A DNA stretch of 64,000 nt. Source: Paenibacillus xerothermodurans (GTDB lineage: Bacteria > Bacillota > Bacilli > Paenibacillales > NBRC-103111). The translations under genes and the position numbers were made by a program. The stretch spans positions 248,001-312,000 of the forward strand of contig NZ_NHRJ02000002.1 in assembly GCF_002220865.2 (NCBI RefSeq). The letters run 5' to 3'. Under the pieces are notes generated by a model that was not told where the DNA came from, searched no databases, and saw only the letters and a list, made by a program, of their open reading frames with translations. The first letter of the stretch is position 1, and every line of letters starts with the position of its first letter. Positions 43,688 through 52,382 of the stretch are shown here, in pieces.

Positions 43688-44857
43688 TCAATGTGACCGC
43701 TCGCCCGCCGACTCCAACGCAGACAGCTCTGCGGCCAGCTGCTGCTTGGAAAAATGCTCGCCAATGAACACCGCCACATTGGGAACCTCCTGCTTAGGAG
43801 TGATTTTCATAAAATCCGCTTCCCGGTAAGCGTACTGAAACATGAACGGACTCGTTGTGTCGGAAAACCGCAGTATTCCCTTGGCACGGTATATGTTCGC
43901 CGGCAGCCGGCCGATAAGCGATTCAAATTGTTCACTATCAATAGCACTTTCGAAATAATGCGTGTACACCATCACATGATCGTGCGAGTGATGCGCGGCT
44001 GCAGTGTGATCATCCTCTTTGCGTTCGTGGTCTGAGGAATGCCGCGGAGAATCATCAGTTTGATGATCAGCGTGGTGACCATGGGTACGACCATCTGTGC
44101 GATGCCTATGCTCCGATTCGCGCTCGGATTCGTGCTTGGCATCGTGTTGCTCGCGGTTATGGTGGCCGTCCTGCAGATGTCGTTCCGCATCGGCAACAGC
44201 GTCGGCTGCGGCAATATTCTCAAGCGCTGTTAACGATTTGCCAGGTGCAGCTCCCAACCGGTCAAACAACGTGAAGTCGATGTCACAGCGCACCGTCGCC
44301 GTTAGAGGAGCTACCGGGTTCCAGCTTCGAACGGCCTGCTGGAGTTCATGTAATTCAGCTGGCTCCACTAGATCCACTTTATTCAAGATTAATTGGCTCG
44401 CACACCGTATCTGTTCTTTCATCAGACGGTAAGTCTTTCCCTGACCCGCACGGTGGCGCTCCAGAAGCACAGCCGCATCTATAACCGTAATCACAGAGGC
44501 AAGCTCAAGCTCAGTTAACAGGGAGGCGTCGGTGACACCATCGATGATTTCGATAGGATTCGCCGCCCCTGTGCATTCGACCAGCACGACATCCGGATCG
44601 TTTTCCAATATCAATTCACGCAGCTCCATACCGAGATCTCCTCTGATCGTGCAGCAGATGCAGCCGCTGAGCATTTCGGTCATCGGTACCCCGTCCTCCA
44701 CCAGCATGCCGTCCAAATTGACATCGCCGAGCTCATTCATCAGCACAGCCGGTTTTTTGCCTCTGAGCTTGTAGTACTCGATGGCCTGTGTAAGCAGCGT
44801 TGTTTTGCCGCTCCCCAAAAAACCGGATAATATATGGACAGGTACGACTTTTCTCAT
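43688..44857 (-). CDS. COG0523 GTPase (CobW/ZigA-type zinc metallochaperone)
   Basis: 389 residues. G1 P-loop GFLGSGKTTLLTQA, the zinc-binding CxCC motif GCICCT near residue 66, ECTGAANP (G3) and NKVDL (G4). Between about 215 and 285 there is a long His/Asp-rich stretch (THGHHADHQTDDS, AHHSHDHVM) that binds metal in this family, and the C-terminal CobW domain follows. Members load zinc into enzymes when zinc is scarce. ATG at 44857. A Fur-type box and a strong promoter lie upstream and zur follows, so zinc starvation probably induces it. Confidence 0.88.
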   Translation of the reverse strand: MRKVVPVHILSGFLGSGKTTLLTQAIEYYKLRGKKPAVLMNELGDVNLDGMLVEDGVPMTEMLSGCICCTIRGDLGMELRELILENDPDVVLVECTGAANPIEIIDGVTDASLLTELELASVITVIDAAVLLERHRAGQGKTYRLMKEQIRCASQLILNKVDLVEPAELHELQQAVRSWNPVAPLTATVRCDIDFTLFDRLGAAPGKSLTALENIAAADAVADAERHLQDGHHNREQHDAKHESERESEHRHRTDGRTHGHHADHQTDDSPRHSSDHERKEDDHTAAAHHSHDHVMVYTHYFESAIDSEQFESLIGRLPANIYRAKGILRFSDTTSPFMFQYAYREADFMKITPKQEVPNVAVFIGEHFSKQQLAAELSALESAGERSH

Positions 44858-44903
44858 AGTAAATTCTCTCCCCGACAGCAGTTAAAAAATGAATATGTAG
44901 AAA

Positions 44904-44950
44904 ATTGTAGCTTGCTACAGTAAGAAAGTCAAACTTAAGAGTAATTCTTA
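44904..44950 (-). promoter_or_regulatory. Strong promoter with Fur/Zur-type 7-1-7 box
   Basis: On the minus strand TTGACT (44927-44932) and TACAAT (44904-44909) are 17 bp apart. Four bases upstream of the -35 lies TAAGAATTACTCTTA (44936-44950), a 7-1-7 inverted repeat with six of seven positions symmetric, the form bound by Fur-family repressors. It precedes the zinc GTPase-zur operon. Seen directly; Zur binding inferred. Confidence 0.6.
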
Positions 44951-45088
44951 CTATTAATCTTCTGACCGTGGTTGCAGCATTATCAGCAGGTGACGCTGCC
45001 CGAAAAATGCATAAAGCTTATTTCCTCTATTTTGTTACAATGGAGATTGCAAGCATCAGTATCACATCATACAGGAGGCTAAGGTTGT

Positions 45089-46420
45089 ATGAAGAACTTG
45101 CTTGGACCGTCTATTCAGATCGACCCCGCCTTCCCCTACTATCAGCACCGCTCCGAGCAGAGCATTGTGGACGAGCTGGAGTGCACAGGTGTTAGGGTGG
45201 TTCACTTGTTTGTCACCGATGAAACCAGGGTCAATCAGAAACTGCTCGACCAACTTCACTCCAGAGGTTTCAAAGTATGGGCGACCGTGTTCGGAAATGG
45301 CACTTACATCACGGATCATTTACCCAAAGATTGGCCGGATTGGCAGATGACGCTGTTGAAACCTGTGAACGATGGCTACTATCGTCTATCCCCGTTCAGC
45401 TATCGTTATGTCGCGTGGAAAAAGAAAGCTCTGGCGAATCTGGTGACATCCTATCCATTCGACGGTTTGGAAGTGGCCGAGCCTTATTTCCCCGAGTGGA
45501 ACGGTCTTTCCACAGGCGTGTATGGTGACGTAGGCCCATACGCGAGAGCTGCCTTCAAGCAGCAATACGGCTCCGATATTCCGGACTTCAAACATAAATC
45601 ATCAAAGCAGTACTACAAAAATAATCCTATCCTGTACCGGCAGTGGATGGAGTTCAGGGTGTCGGCCGTGAACCGGTTTCTGTTCGAGCTGATCAATGGG
45701 CAGGACGGTGTACGGGCGGCTAGGCCCGGACTTCCCATCGCCACGTGGTCATTGGCTGTCGATGCAGGCGCTGATTCGGTCGAGAAGCTCCGGGAGTTTC
45801 AGGGGCTGGATGCGGCAGCAATGATTTCCGTGGTCAGGCCTGAGATGCATTTCATCCAAACCCACTGGCCTGATTGGATGCGCTGGCGCCTGCCGGCCGA
45901 TTATGCCAAGCGGTATACGCCATTTGTGGCGAAAATACGCGCGATGCATCCGAGCATCCCTTTGGGATTGCAGACCGATATAGGCTCACTTCGGCCGATG
46001 CGGCGCAGCCGAGGCTGGCTGCAGGACTTCGCTTCAGCGGCGGAAGCATTGGGCTACTCGACATGGACGGCATATGAGTATCATTTGGGAAAATATATGT
46101 ACACAGAGCCGCCGGTCGCAGTGCAGGCGAAGCGTAAGGGTTCACAACGGGTGGTAGTCTGTTTCCAAAAGAGGGTTGATCCAGAGACTGCGGGGTTGGC
46201 CAGTAATTACCGGATCATGAGGGACAGCGAGCCGCAAGTGCAATGTACAATTCATGTGGTAAAAGTGGATGGCAACACCGTGTTGTTGGAGAGTGAGTGT
46301 TTTCCAAGTGGCAGGTTTGACCTGTGGATAGGTAAGATCACGGATACGCCTAAACTATGGCTGTTTCCGGAGCGGCAGGCAAACGAAGCGGCGCAGCCGT
46401 GCTTGATCACGGTAGAATAG
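45089..46420 (+). CDS. Hypothetical protein, TIM-barrel glycoside-hydrolase-like
   Basis: 443 residues, soluble. The first two thirds read as an (alpha/beta)8-type enzyme: VRVVHLFVTDE, FKVWATVFGNG, FDGLEVAEPYFPEW, PGLPIATWSLAVDAGAD, IPLGLQTDIGS and STWTAYEYH at successive strand ends, with acidic residues in sugar-hydrolase-like places. The last 110 residues look like a small beta domain (RVVVCFQKRVDPETAGLASN). No signal peptide. ATG at 45089 has AGGAGG 10 nt upstream. Probably acts on a polysaccharide; the exact family is not clear to me. Confidence 0.7.
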   Translation: MKNLLGPSIQIDPAFPYYQHRSEQSIVDELECTGVRVVHLFVTDETRVNQKLLDQLHSRGFKVWATVFGNGTYITDHLPKDWPDWQMTLLKPVNDGYYRLSPFSYRYVAWKKKALANLVTSYPFDGLEVAEPYFPEWNGLSTGVYGDVGPYARAAFKQQYGSDIPDFKHKSSKQYYKNNPILYRQWMEFRVSAVNRFLFELINGQDGVRAARPGLPIATWSLAVDAGADSVEKLREFQGLDAAAMISVVRPEMHFIQTHWPDWMRWRLPADYAKRYTPFVAKIRAMHPSIPLGLQTDIGSLRPMRRSRGWLQDFASAAEALGYSTWTAYEYHLGKYMYTEPPVAVQAKRKGSQRVVVCFQKRVDPETAGLASNYRIMRDSEPQVQCTIHVVKVDGNTVLLESECFPSGRFDLWIGKITDTPKLWLFPERQANEAAQPCLITVE

Positions 46421-46444
46421 CCAGAGCAAAAAAAGAAGCGCCTG

Positions 46445-46553
46445 CACGTCGGCAGCACAGGTAGATGAAACACCGCGCCGCACTGCCGGCTGCACAGGCA
46501 GATAAAACACCGTGCTTCACTGCCGGCTGCACAGGCAGCAAAAACAAGCACCG
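46445..46553. repeat. Three tandem 37-bp repeats
   Basis: Copies start at 46445, 46482 and 46519. Each carries ACTGCCGGCTGCACAGGCAG (first copy diverged) followed by an A-rich AGATAAAACACCG tract. Each unit can fold into a small CTGCC/GGCAG hairpin. The array lies between convergent genes and is itself bracketed by AAGCGCC (46433-46440 region) and GGGCGCTT (46587-46594 region), so the whole could form one long terminator-like structure. The rest of the gap has nothing recognisable. Confidence 0.75.
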
Positions 46554-46654
46554 ACCAGGACAGTGCCGGTAGACGGCCTGTACCAACGATGATCGGGCGC
46601 TTGCTTTATCTGACTCTGTGTATTCAGTTGTAACTGCTTCTCACCGCTCTCACA

Positions 46655-48982
46655 CTACACCAACTCAACCGTTAATTCTCCGGTTTCCACGTTCTGCAGC
46701 CGCAGCTTAGCGTCCTGCGTAGATCCATCTGCCAGTGTCATCTTCAATTTGCCGGTCCTGCCTTTTTCAATCAGCGCTTTGACTTGGGTATCGGTCAACT
46801 TGCGCCCGTAGTTCTCTTTCCAGATGACGAATTTACAGCCTTGTTTGTAATGGCTGCAGCCGTAACCCTTCCGCCCCATGAAAATCGTGCCTCCACAGCC
46901 CGGGCGTGGACACGTGGCGATCATATTCGGGGGCACGGTGGCGGACTCGGCGCCTGCTGCTTTCCGGACTCTGACCCTGGTCGCAGCCGCAGCAGTCACA
47001 GTGGCCGTACCAGCCACAGAATTCGCCGTACTAGTCGCTCTGCTGCTCTTTGCCGTGCCGTTTGTCCCTGAGCTTTGGCGTGCGGACTTACCTCGGGCAT
47101 GACTAGGGCCCGACTTAGAATTAGCTGAACTCTCAAAAGATGTCTTGGCAGCGCGAGATTGCACACGGACCTGTTCGACAATTTTGGTCGCAAATTTTTT
47201 CACGTTCTCCATAAATTGTTTGTCGGAAGCAGTGCCCCGGGATATCTCGTTCAAGCGGCGTTCCCATTGCCCTGTCATCTCCGGCGAGGTTAGCAGTTCT
47301 ACGCCCGCGCCACGAATCAATTCGATTGCTGTGCGGCCCTTTTGTGTGATTTGAATTTTCTTGCCCTGCATCTCCACGTAGCCGACATTTTTCAACCGTT
47401 CAATTGTGGCCGCGCGAGTTGCCGGCGTACCGAGCCCAGAGTCTTTCATAGCGTCACGCAGCTCATCATCCTCGATTTGCTTGCCGGCGCTTTCCATCGC
47501 CTTCAGTAAGGTACCCTCCGTATAATGCTTGGGCGGCTGTGTGTCCTTCTCTTTCACGATCGCGTCGGCACAGATAACTTCAGCATTGGATGCAACGGAG
47601 AAAGGCTCGTTCACTTCAATCTCCTCTTCATCCGCCTCCTTCTCGTCTTTTCCCTTCGATGCTTTCGCCCTTTCTTTCTTCTGGTCAGCGGTGATAACCT
47701 TCCAGCCTATGCTTAGCAGCTCTTTCACGGTCGTTTTAAACAGCTCGTTTTCAACCTCGGTCATTACGGTATGAATTTTGTACTCAGCCGCAGGATAAAA
47801 CTGTGAAAGAAATCTCCGCACGATCAGATCGTACAGCTTTTGCTCGTCGCTGCTTAACCCGGAAGCTTTGCGGTGGGTGGGCAGGATCGCATGATGATCT
47901 TCTACCTTGCCGGGATTGCAAATGAATTTATTGCCCTTGTGAACCAAGCTCCGGCTTGCTCCCTTGACGAGTTCATCGTACGCGGTACCCTGCAGTGTAG
48001 ATAACGTTTTATGCATCTCGGGTATGTTTTGCTCGGTGACATAGTTCGAATTCGTCCGTGGATATGAAATGACCTTATGTTTCTCATACAGTGCTTGCGC
48101 GGTGTCCAATGTTTTTTTGGCGGAGAAACCATACTTGCCGTTCGCCTCACGCTGCAGCAAAGTCAGATCGTACAGTTTTGGCGGATATTCTTTAGTTTCC
48201 TTGACCTCGTACGAGGCGACGCGGCCCTGTTTGGATTTTACTTTGGCAGCCAATGCTTCCGCTTGCGACTGCTCGATGATCCGTTCACCCTGCCGCATCC
48301 CTTTGTAACTTAAGCTGCCCTGCGTAAAATGCCCTTCGACTTCGAAAAACTTCAAAGATGAGAACGCCTCGATTTGCTTGTGTCTGTCATAGATTAAAGC
48401 CAGCACCGGAGTCTGCACTCTTCCCACGGACAGCAGTGCGTTATGTTTGGTGGTGAAGGCACGCGAACCATTCATACCGATCAGCCAATCCGCCTCGCTC
48501 CGTGCCTGTGCGGCTTTCGTCAGGTTTTCATATTCGGCACCGTCTTTGAGCTCAGCGAAGCCTTTTCGAATCGTTTCCGGAGTCAAGTCTGAGATCCAGA
48601 GCCGCTTCACCGGCTGCGTCAGTTTGAGATACCGCTGGACCAGCGAAAAGATATACTGCCCTTCTCGCCCCGCGTCGCATGAGTTGATCAACAGGTTGCA
48701 GCGCTTAGCTAAATCTGCGATTACGTGCAGTTGATCTATTGTTTTTTTATTTGGAGTCAATTTAAATTTCCCGGGGATGATAGGAAGGTCATTTATATTC
48801 CATTTTTTGTACCTTACGTCGTATGCATCCGGCTCGGCTAGTCCGATCAAATGGCCAATCGCCCACGTGATAATATACTGCTCGCCTTCTATATAAGTCC
48901 GGTGGTTCTTAGCCTTTGGATCGATCGCCGCCGCTATGTTGCGCCCCATGTCGGGTTTTTCAGCTATGACTAATGTTTTCAC
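46655..48982 (-). CDS. topB: DNA topoisomerase III
   Basis: 775 residues of a type IA topoisomerase. N-terminal Toprim domain (VIAEKPDMGRNIAAA, NSCDAGREGQ, with DxD-type acidic residues), then the catalytic region with the active-site tyrosine in VISYPRTNSNYV and VGRVQTPVLALI. The C-terminus has an Ala/Thr/Ser-rich linker and one zinc-binding module (CPRPGCGGTIFMGRKGYGC). It decatenates and relaxes DNA. The start is GTG at 48982, 7 nt after AGGGAG; ATG at 49000 has no site. Insertions at KERAKASKGKDEKEADEEE and SSGTNGTAKSSRATSTANS are low-complexity. Confidence 0.93.
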   Translation of the reverse strand: MKTLVIAEKPDMGRNIAAAIDPKAKNHRTYIEGEQYIITWAIGHLIGLAEPDAYDVRYKKWNINDLPIIPGKFKLTPNKKTIDQLHVIADLAKRCNLLINSCDAGREGQYIFSLVQRYLKLTQPVKRLWISDLTPETIRKGFAELKDGAEYENLTKAAQARSEADWLIGMNGSRAFTTKHNALLSVGRVQTPVLALIYDRHKQIEAFSSLKFFEVEGHFTQGSLSYKGMRQGERIIEQSQAEALAAKVKSKQGRVASYEVKETKEYPPKLYDLTLLQREANGKYGFSAKKTLDTAQALYEKHKVISYPRTNSNYVTEQNIPEMHKTLSTLQGTAYDELVKGASRSLVHKGNKFICNPGKVEDHHAILPTHRKASGLSSDEQKLYDLIVRRFLSQFYPAAEYKIHTVMTEVENELFKTTVKELLSIGWKVITADQKKERAKASKGKDEKEADEEEIEVNEPFSVASNAEVICADAIVKEKDTQPPKHYTEGTLLKAMESAGKQIEDDELRDAMKDSGLGTPATRAATIERLKNVGYVEMQGKKIQITQKGRTAIELIRGAGVELLTSPEMTGQWERRLNEISRGTASDKQFMENVKKFATKIVEQVRVQSRAAKTSFESSANSKSGPSHARGKSARQSSGTNGTAKSSRATSTANSVAGTATVTAAAATRVRVRKAAGAESATVPPNMIATCPRPGCGGTIFMGRKGYGCSHYKQGCKFVIWKENYGRKLTDTQVKALIEKGRTGKLKMTLADGSTQDAKLRLQNVETGELTVELV

Positions 48983-49055
48983 GGTCTCGCTCCCTGCCAT
49001 ATATAAAAAAGGTCATCATTCGCAATCGTAGCGAAAAACGACCGTTTTGTAAACC

Positions 49056-49739
49056 TTATGGTCCTGCCAGGAGCTCATCGACGGATCTGATGATGATTTG
49101 TTCGGCTGCGGCGTCCTTGGTTGAACAAACCGCCATTTTGTAACCGGGAGCGATGTCCATCTGTCGCAAAAAACAAGGGCCGTGCAGCTCAGCAGGCTGT
49201 ACCGAAACCGGGGCATCCCCGTCTAACATGATTGAAAATGAGTTGAGCGGCAAAGATAATCCTGTGCCGACCCACTTGATGTAGCTCTCTTTCAACGTCC
49301 ACAGGTCATAGAAGCACGATGTGCGTGCCGTTTCTTGGTGCGACATCAGCCATCTAATCTCTTGCTCGGAAAAAAATTGTGCGACGTCAAAACTCATAGG
49401 CTTGATCTCTTCGACGTCGATACCGACAGGTGCACTATCTACGGCACAGACGATCCAGGCTCCGGAGTGTGCGATGTTAAAATGAAACGATGGAATGCCT
49501 CCGACGCGAGGTTTTCCGTATGGTCCCGATACAAAGCTGATTTCTGCATTGCTCAGATGGAGCTTGCTGCGGATAACAGCTCTAATCAAATACTCTGCGA
49601 TTAACGACCGGTGGGCGTCATCCGGCTTCACGTACTTTTGAGCCTTGGCGCGTCGCTCTTCCGATACGTTAGACAACATGTATTCTACCTCGCCGCTGCG
49701 CGGCGGACGACTCATATGTACTCCATAAATCTCAGCCAT
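49056..49739 (-). CDS. 4'-phosphopantetheinyl transferase (Sfp-type)
   Basis: 227 residues with Sfp signatures: SFVSGPYGKPRV, FHFNIAHSGAWIVCAV, the Mg-binding VGIDVEEIKPM, and WTLKESYIKWVGTGL. It transfers the phosphopantetheine arm from coenzyme A to carrier proteins of non-ribosomal peptide, polyketide or fatty acid synthases. No such synthase is in the window, so it serves genes elsewhere. ATG at 49739 has AAAGAAGTG about 7 nt upstream. Single gene. Confidence 0.9.
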   Translation of the reverse strand: MAEIYGVHMSRPPRSGEVEYMLSNVSEERRAKAQKYVKPDDAHRSLIAEYLIRAVIRSKLHLSNAEISFVSGPYGKPRVGGIPSFHFNIAHSGAWIVCAVDSAPVGIDVEEIKPMSFDVAQFFSEQEIRWLMSHQETARTSCFYDLWTLKESYIKWVGTGLSLPLNSFSIMLDGDAPVSVQPAELHGPCFLRQMDIAPGYKMAVCSTKDAAAEQIIIRSVDELLAGP

Positions 49740-49851
49740 GCCTTGTCACTTCTTTCCCCAATTACTCTCCGGTGTCGCTTCGGCAGTGCGCTCGCGCAGT
49801 GCCGTCCTATATGCCGCGCCGCGCCCCCCAAGTAGCGTCTGCGGGCCGCAT

Positions 49852-50634
49852 CTACAGTGCCGCTCCTTTGCCGCCGTCGACATTTACCGCGGTGCCTGTG
49901 ACGTAAGATGCTGCGTTCGACACGAGGAATGCGATGACTCGGGCCGCTTCCTCCGTTTTGCCGATACGACCAAGCGGAATCTGGTGCCGCGGCTGCTGCG
50001 CGTACTCATCCCATGTGAGCTCCGGAGCTTCCCGCTGCCATTTTTTCTCGATCTGATCGCTCCGTATAAGCCCGATACATACCGCGTTGACACGGATGCC
50101 ATCGGCCGCTAAATCATTGCTCATCGCCTTGGTTAGCGCCAATCCTGCAGCGCGGCTCACCGTAGTCGGCAGCGATCCCGCCGGAGGGGTTTTGGCGGAC
50201 GACGTAGCAATGTTCACAATGGCCCCTCCGCCTGCTTGGCGCATGTGCGGTACCGCGGCCTTGGAACAATGGATCGCCCCGAACAGCTTTAAGCTCAAAT
50301 CACCCGTCCAGAGATCGGCATCCACCTTGTCAAACGGATGTGCCGCAGATGCGCCTGCATTGTTGACCAAAATATCCAGTCGACCGAAACGTGCAACGGT
50401 TTGCGTGACCGCGCGTTGACAATCCTCCTGTACAGTAACATCCGCTTGAATGGCGAGCGGCTCGGAGCCGGTGGCCGTAGCGATGGCTGCAGCCGCCACG
50501 TCCAAGGACTCCTTAGCGCGGGCTGCTATAGCGACACGCGCTCCTTCTCCAGCCAATGTTAAAGCGGTTTCAAAACCAATCCCTTTACTTCCTCCGGTGA
50601 TGAGTGCCACTTTGCCTGCCAATCCCAAATCCAT
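49852..50634 (-). CDS. Short-chain dehydrogenase/reductase
   Basis: 260 residues, classical SDR: cofactor motif TGGSKGIG at residue 13, NNAGA near 90, catalytic Ser in NIATSSAKTPP, and the usual Tyr position replaced: the text reads LPTTVSRAAGLALTKAM where most SDRs have YxxxK (here S-R-A-A-G or no Tyr). ATG at 50634 has AAAGGAG 8 nt upstream; the frame runs on to 50736 without a site. The 3-oxoacyl-ACP-reductase-like fold is clear but the missing tyrosine makes standard activity uncertain. Substrate unknown. Confidence 0.85.
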   Translation of the reverse strand: MDLGLAGKVALITGGSKGIGFETALTLAGEGARVAIAARAKESLDVAAAAIATATGSEPLAIQADVTVQEDCQRAVTQTVARFGRLDILVNNAGASAAHPFDKVDADLWTGDLSLKLFGAIHCSKAAVPHMRQAGGGAIVNIATSSAKTPPAGSLPTTVSRAAGLALTKAMSNDLAADGIRVNAVCIGLIRSDQIEKKWQREAPELTWDEYAQQPRHQIPLGRIGKTEEAARVIAFLVSNAASYVTGTAVNVDGGKGAAL

Positions 50635-50773
50635 CGCCCATTCTCCTTTATCCGCATAATTAAACCTAGTTTCCATCTTATCAAAAATGCCGAAAGAATA
50701 TCTAGTATTGCGGCGCTGCTCGACCAGCGCAAACAAGATCTTACGTCCACGGCGTGTCTGCCGCCTTATTGGA

Positions 50774-51940
50774 TCACATCGACGTTTCTACGGGCCGGTC
50801 GGTTTTGTCTGTTGATCTTGTCAAAAAGGCACCGCCGATGAGAAACAGGCCGCTGACGTAAAACACAGACACCAGCCCAACCCAAGAGCCGACCAGACCG
50901 AAAAACAACGGCGCAATCATTTGCGATAACCGGTTGCATGCCAACCGTAGGCCAAGCACCTCTCCGGTTCTCGTCTTTGGCGAGGCGTTATACGTCGTCG
51001 TCATCGACAGCGGCTGCCCACACCCCAAGCCCGCTCCCATCAAGGCACTCCACAACGCAAACACATAAGCGTGCCCCGAGAAAGGCATGAACAAAAACGC
51101 ACAGCCCGCCAACAAGATCGAGCCCATCAATACGTGGCCGCGCCCCAGCCTCGTCGACAACCTCGCTAAAAAGAATCGCACGGTAACCATAGCAACGCCC
51201 TGCACCGTGATGATCCATCCGATCGTCGCCGTCGAATAGCCGAGCCCGCTCGCAAACAGCGGGAAATACGCGACATATATATCGCGGGAGTACAGCACTA
51301 ACGCGCTCGAGGCCAATGCCTTTCGCAGCATCGGTATTTTCAATAAATCGAATGCGGAGCCCTGGTGTACAGTTTCATTGGAAGCAGCTTTTTGACGTGC
51401 TGCATTCGGCACGAAAAACGAGACCGCAATGGGAAGCACTCCGGCCAGTGAAGCAGTGAGAAAAGCGAACGAGTAGGAGTAATGATCAGCGAGATACCCG
51501 CCCAGTACCGGACCAATCACGCTGCCAAGCGCGACCGACATGCCCCACATGCTGAAATAGTAATCACGAGTCTCCTTCGTAGCCGCGTGCCCCAGCACAT
51601 TTTGCAGAGAAACGTTAATGAAAATTTGCGACACTCCAACGATTGCCTGCGACACGTACAAGGACCACATGGCAGGAAAAACAAATGGAAACGCGACACC
51701 GATGGTCATACCTATCGTTCCTAGCAAGGTCGGAAGACGATCACCCACCATGTCAGCGATTTTGCCGATATGGATTGCGAAAATAAGCGGGAAAAATGCA
51801 TAGGTCGCCGTTAACACCCCGATATCTAACGCGGAGGCCCCCATACCGGAAGCATATAAAGTGATCACCGGTCTCGTCAGGTTAATCATCACCTGGAAGC
51901 CGAATGCGATCAAAATCACGACACGCAATACCATAAGCAT
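50774..51940 (-). CDS. MFS transporter
   Basis: 388 residues, 12 membrane segments. Opening NLTRPVITLYASGMGASALDIGV and the GKIADMVGDRLPTLLG loop are typical of DHA1-type exporters. ATG at 51940 or 51934 (ATG CTT ATG); a GGTGG site fits either. It follows a short helical protein on the same strand and precedes the SDR by 139 nt. No regulator adjacent. Substrate unknown. Confidence 0.85.
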   Translation of the reverse strand: MLMVLRVVILIAFGFQVMINLTRPVITLYASGMGASALDIGVLTATYAFFPLIFAIHIGKIADMVGDRLPTLLGTIGMTIGVAFPFVFPAMWSLYVSQAIVGVSQIFINVSLQNVLGHAATKETRDYYFSMWGMSVALGSVIGPVLGGYLADHYSYSFAFLTASLAGVLPIAVSFFVPNAARQKAASNETVHQGSAFDLLKIPMLRKALASSALVLYSRDIYVAYFPLFASGLGYSTATIGWIITVQGVAMVTVRFFLARLSTRLGRGHVLMGSILLAGCAFLFMPFSGHAYVFALWSALMGAGLGCGQPLSMTTTYNASPKTRTGEVLGLRLACNRLSQMIAPLFFGLVGSWVGLVSVFYVSGLFLIGGAFLTRSTDKTDRPVETSM

Positions 51941-51975
51941 CCACCCACCGCATCTTTTGCAGTTATTTCAAAATG

Positions 51976-52185
51976 TTAAGCGTGATACGTCCCCGTCGGT
52001 TCGTCCAATACCCACTGCAGCAGAGAAATGGACTCATCGAGCCGGTCCAGCTGGGATTGCAATGCTTTGGCCTGCTCCACGTTATCCGGGTTGGTCTCCG
52101 TCAAGCCGGTGTATCTCGCCGCGATCGACTGCCTGCTGATTAACAGCTCATTGAGCTTCCTTTTGATTTGATTGTCTGTTCTCAT
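51976..52185 (-). CDS. Small helical protein
   Basis: 69 residues, predicted as two helices (NQIKRKLNELLISRQSIAARY and QAKALQSQLDRLDESISLLQWVL), likely a coiled coil. ATG at 52185 follows AAGGAG by 8 nt. It lies 35 nt upstream of the MFS gene on the same strand and may be co-transcribed. Function unknown; not recognised. Confidence 0.7.
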   Translation of the reverse strand: MRTDNQIKRKLNELLISRQSIAARYTGLTETNPDNVEQAKALQSQLDRLDESISLLQWVLDEPTGTYHA

Positions 52186-52382
52186 CGTTCATACTCCTTG
52201 CTAATATACGAATATTTTCATCATCTTTATTGTAGTACATCATCACTCAATTAGCCATCATGTGAACGCCATTCTTGACGCTGTATCAGCCATCCTGATC
52301 TGGTTGCAATTCCCAAACCATTTATGATATATTTGTTTTTCCAAAAATTGATTGAATCCACTGCCTGAACGGAGGTTCTTAG

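Noticed and set aside
44968-45195. Plus-strand frame overlapping the start of the 45089 gene
   Set aside because: No ribosome binding site and it overlaps the start of a gene with a strong AGGAGG site in another frame.
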